From: an uncultured Colwellia sp.
GTDB lineage: Bacteria; Pseudomonadota; Gammaproteobacteria; Enterobacterales; Alteromonadaceae
Length of the DNA stretch: 5,932 bases
Reading direction: 5' to 3'
Assembly: GCA_913020705.1 (NCBI GenBank)
Contig: CAJWBY010000224.1
Span: 1 to 5,932, forward strand
Part shown: one piece after another, positions 4,954 to 5,932 of the stretch
How the letters are laid out: each line of letters opens with the position of its first letter
Position numbering within the stretch: the stretch's first letter is position 1
Notes under the pieces: generated by a model
Databases searched by the model: none
What the model was told of the DNA's origin: nothing
Seen by the model: the letters and a program-made list of their open reading frames with translations, nothing else
Translations under genes and position numbers: made by a program

Positions 4954-5932
4954 ATGAAAAATACAGAAAACGTACATATAGCTGCGGCTGATATTGGTTA
5001 CAGTAACCTAAAATTTAAGCATGGAGTGATAAAGCCCGATGGGCAGGTTGATGTTACAAGTTCAGTTGTCGTACCTGCGACAGCCATTAAACAGAAGCAC
5101 TACGCTTACGTCTCAACACCTGGTCTATACAACGAAACCGCACCCTTTCGGGTCTTTGCTGATGGGGTTTCATGGTTTGTTGGGCATCGTGTTATTAGAC
5201 TTGATTACTCGCCAAGGCATACGCATCAGGACTATATCGAAACAGCCACATATCGCGCAATGTTTTACGCTCTATTGTCAGAGCTGAAAACTGATACGCT
5301 TGACATACTTGTTACAGGACTCCCAGTTAATCAAATAACCGATCCAAAACGTGTTGAATTTTTAGAACGAAATTTCACAGGCAAACACAAAATTTCTGAT
5401 AGTCGTGAAATAGAAGTGAGGAAAGTGCTCATAGTAGCTCAGCCGTCTGGAGCATATTTTAATTACTGTGCGAGCGTAAACACTCATTCATTAATTGATA
5501 AAGATAAATTACTGATTTTGGATTCGGGATATTATGCTTTGACTTTTATGCTAATTGAAAATGGAAAACCTGAGCTTAGTTATTCAGGGACGATACCTAA
5601 AAGTGGTGTTCTGGACATACTTGAGGAAGCCGTCCAAAACATCAAACAAGACTTAAATGCCGAAATTGAGCCAAGCAGGCTTGAAGACGCAATTCAACGA
5701 GGTGAAACTACGGTTTTTCTTAAGGGGAAAATGACCGCGTTTCAAAAATACATCGATATGGCATCTGCGCGCATCGCCAACGATGCACTAGTTTCGGTTA
5801 AAACAAAACTCCGACACATTGATAAAATCAACTTAACTTTATCTGTAGGCGGTGGCTGTCATTTATACGAAAAACAAGCAGAGGTGCTGTTGAACAACTG
5901 CAAGGAATTTAAGGTTTCCTCAAGGCCGCTAC
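4954..5932 (+). CDS. ParM/StbA-like actin-type plasmid segregation ATPase, N-terminal 326 residues (continues beyond the right edge)
   Basis: Translation from the ATG at 4954 is open to the window end and was built by hand. It shows the actin-like nucleotide-binding landmarks in order: phosphate-1 loop AADIGYSNLKF (D13, G15, N18); the TGLPV strand-turn at 121-125 typical of ParM/Alp proteins; a phosphate-2-like loop LILDSGYYALTF around D190; and the adenosine-type motif SVGGGC at 297-302. Such proteins polymerise with ATP into cytoplasmic filaments that push sister plasmids apart, bound to the centromere through a ParR adaptor. No ParR is visible; it would usually follow downstream. Family members are about 320-350 residues, so little is probably missing. 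The second loop is atypical: relatives have D-x-G-x-x-T-x-D, whereas here A195 and T197 replace the T and second D. AGAGAG lies about 8 bases upstream of the ATG, a modest ribosome site. Its presence points to a plasmid or an integrative element with a type II partition system. Confidence 0.85.
   Translation, partial: MKNTENVHIAAADIGYSNLKFKHGVIKPDGQVDVTSSVVVPATAIKQKHYAYVSTPGLYNETAPFRVFADGVSWFVGHRVIRLDYSPRHTHQDYIETATYRAMFYALLSELKTDTLDILVTGLPVNQITDPKRVEFLERNFTGKHKISDSREIEVRKVLIVAQPSGAYFNYCASVNTHSLIDKDKLLILDSGYYALTFMLIENGKPELSYSGTIPKSGVLDILEEAVQNIKQDLNAEIEPSRLEDAIQRGETTVFLKGKMTAFQKYIDMASARIANDALVSVKTKLRHIDKINLTLSVGGGCHLYEKQAEVLLNNCKEFKVSSRPL

Noticed and set aside
5039..5287. An 82-codon plus-strand ORF
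   Set aside because: It is an out-of-frame shadow of the parM-like gene, whose own frame shows the actin motifs throughout.
1..5932. tRNA, rRNA, CRISPR array or insertion sequence
   Set aside because: No cloverleaf with conserved T-loop, no regularly spaced identical repeats, and no transposase frame or matched terminal inverted repeats were seen.

Overview
The window is AT-rich and codes mostly on the minus strand. It holds four supportable genes: the start of a metabolic gene at the left edge, a two-gene SIR2-centred module in the middle, and the start of a plasmid-type actin gene at the right edge. The protein sequences and Shine-Dalgarno-led starts suit a low-GC gammaproteobacterium. I cannot name a genus. 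An actin-type partition gene next to a probable defence module suggests a plasmid, an integrated plasmid or an integrative element, or the border of one.

Layout. Positions 1-195 (minus) hold the first 65 codons of a fold-type II PLP enzyme, most like diaminopropionate ammonia-lyase (DpaL/YgeX). Positions 196-792 are a non-coding gap with a plausible dpaL promoter and several AT-rich inverted repeats. Positions 793-3162 (minus) encode a 789-residue all-helical, HEAT-like protein. Positions 3155-4357 (minus) encode a 400-residue SIR2-like protein with all the expected NAD-binding and catalytic motifs. Positions 4358-4953 are a second non-coding gap between divergent genes, with inverted repeats, a weak terminator-like hairpin and candidate promoters. 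Positions 4954-5932 (plus) hold the first 326 codons of a ParM/StbA-like actin.

How the genes work together. The SIR2 gene is upstream of the helical gene and overlaps it by 8 bases, so the two are almost certainly one translationally coupled operon. By analogy with single-chain defence-associated sirtuins such as DSR2 (SIR2 N-terminus, helical/HEAT-like remainder, NAD depletion on phage sensing), I infer a split system. The 400-residue protein would be the NAD-consuming effector and the 789-residue protein the sensor or scaffold. Neither chain has a visible P-loop, which separates the pair from SIR2-STAND (Avs5-like) and SIR2-HerA systems. The phage-defence role is inference; the SIR2 assignment itself is strong. 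The flanking dpaL-like and parM-like genes are probably unrelated to it in function.
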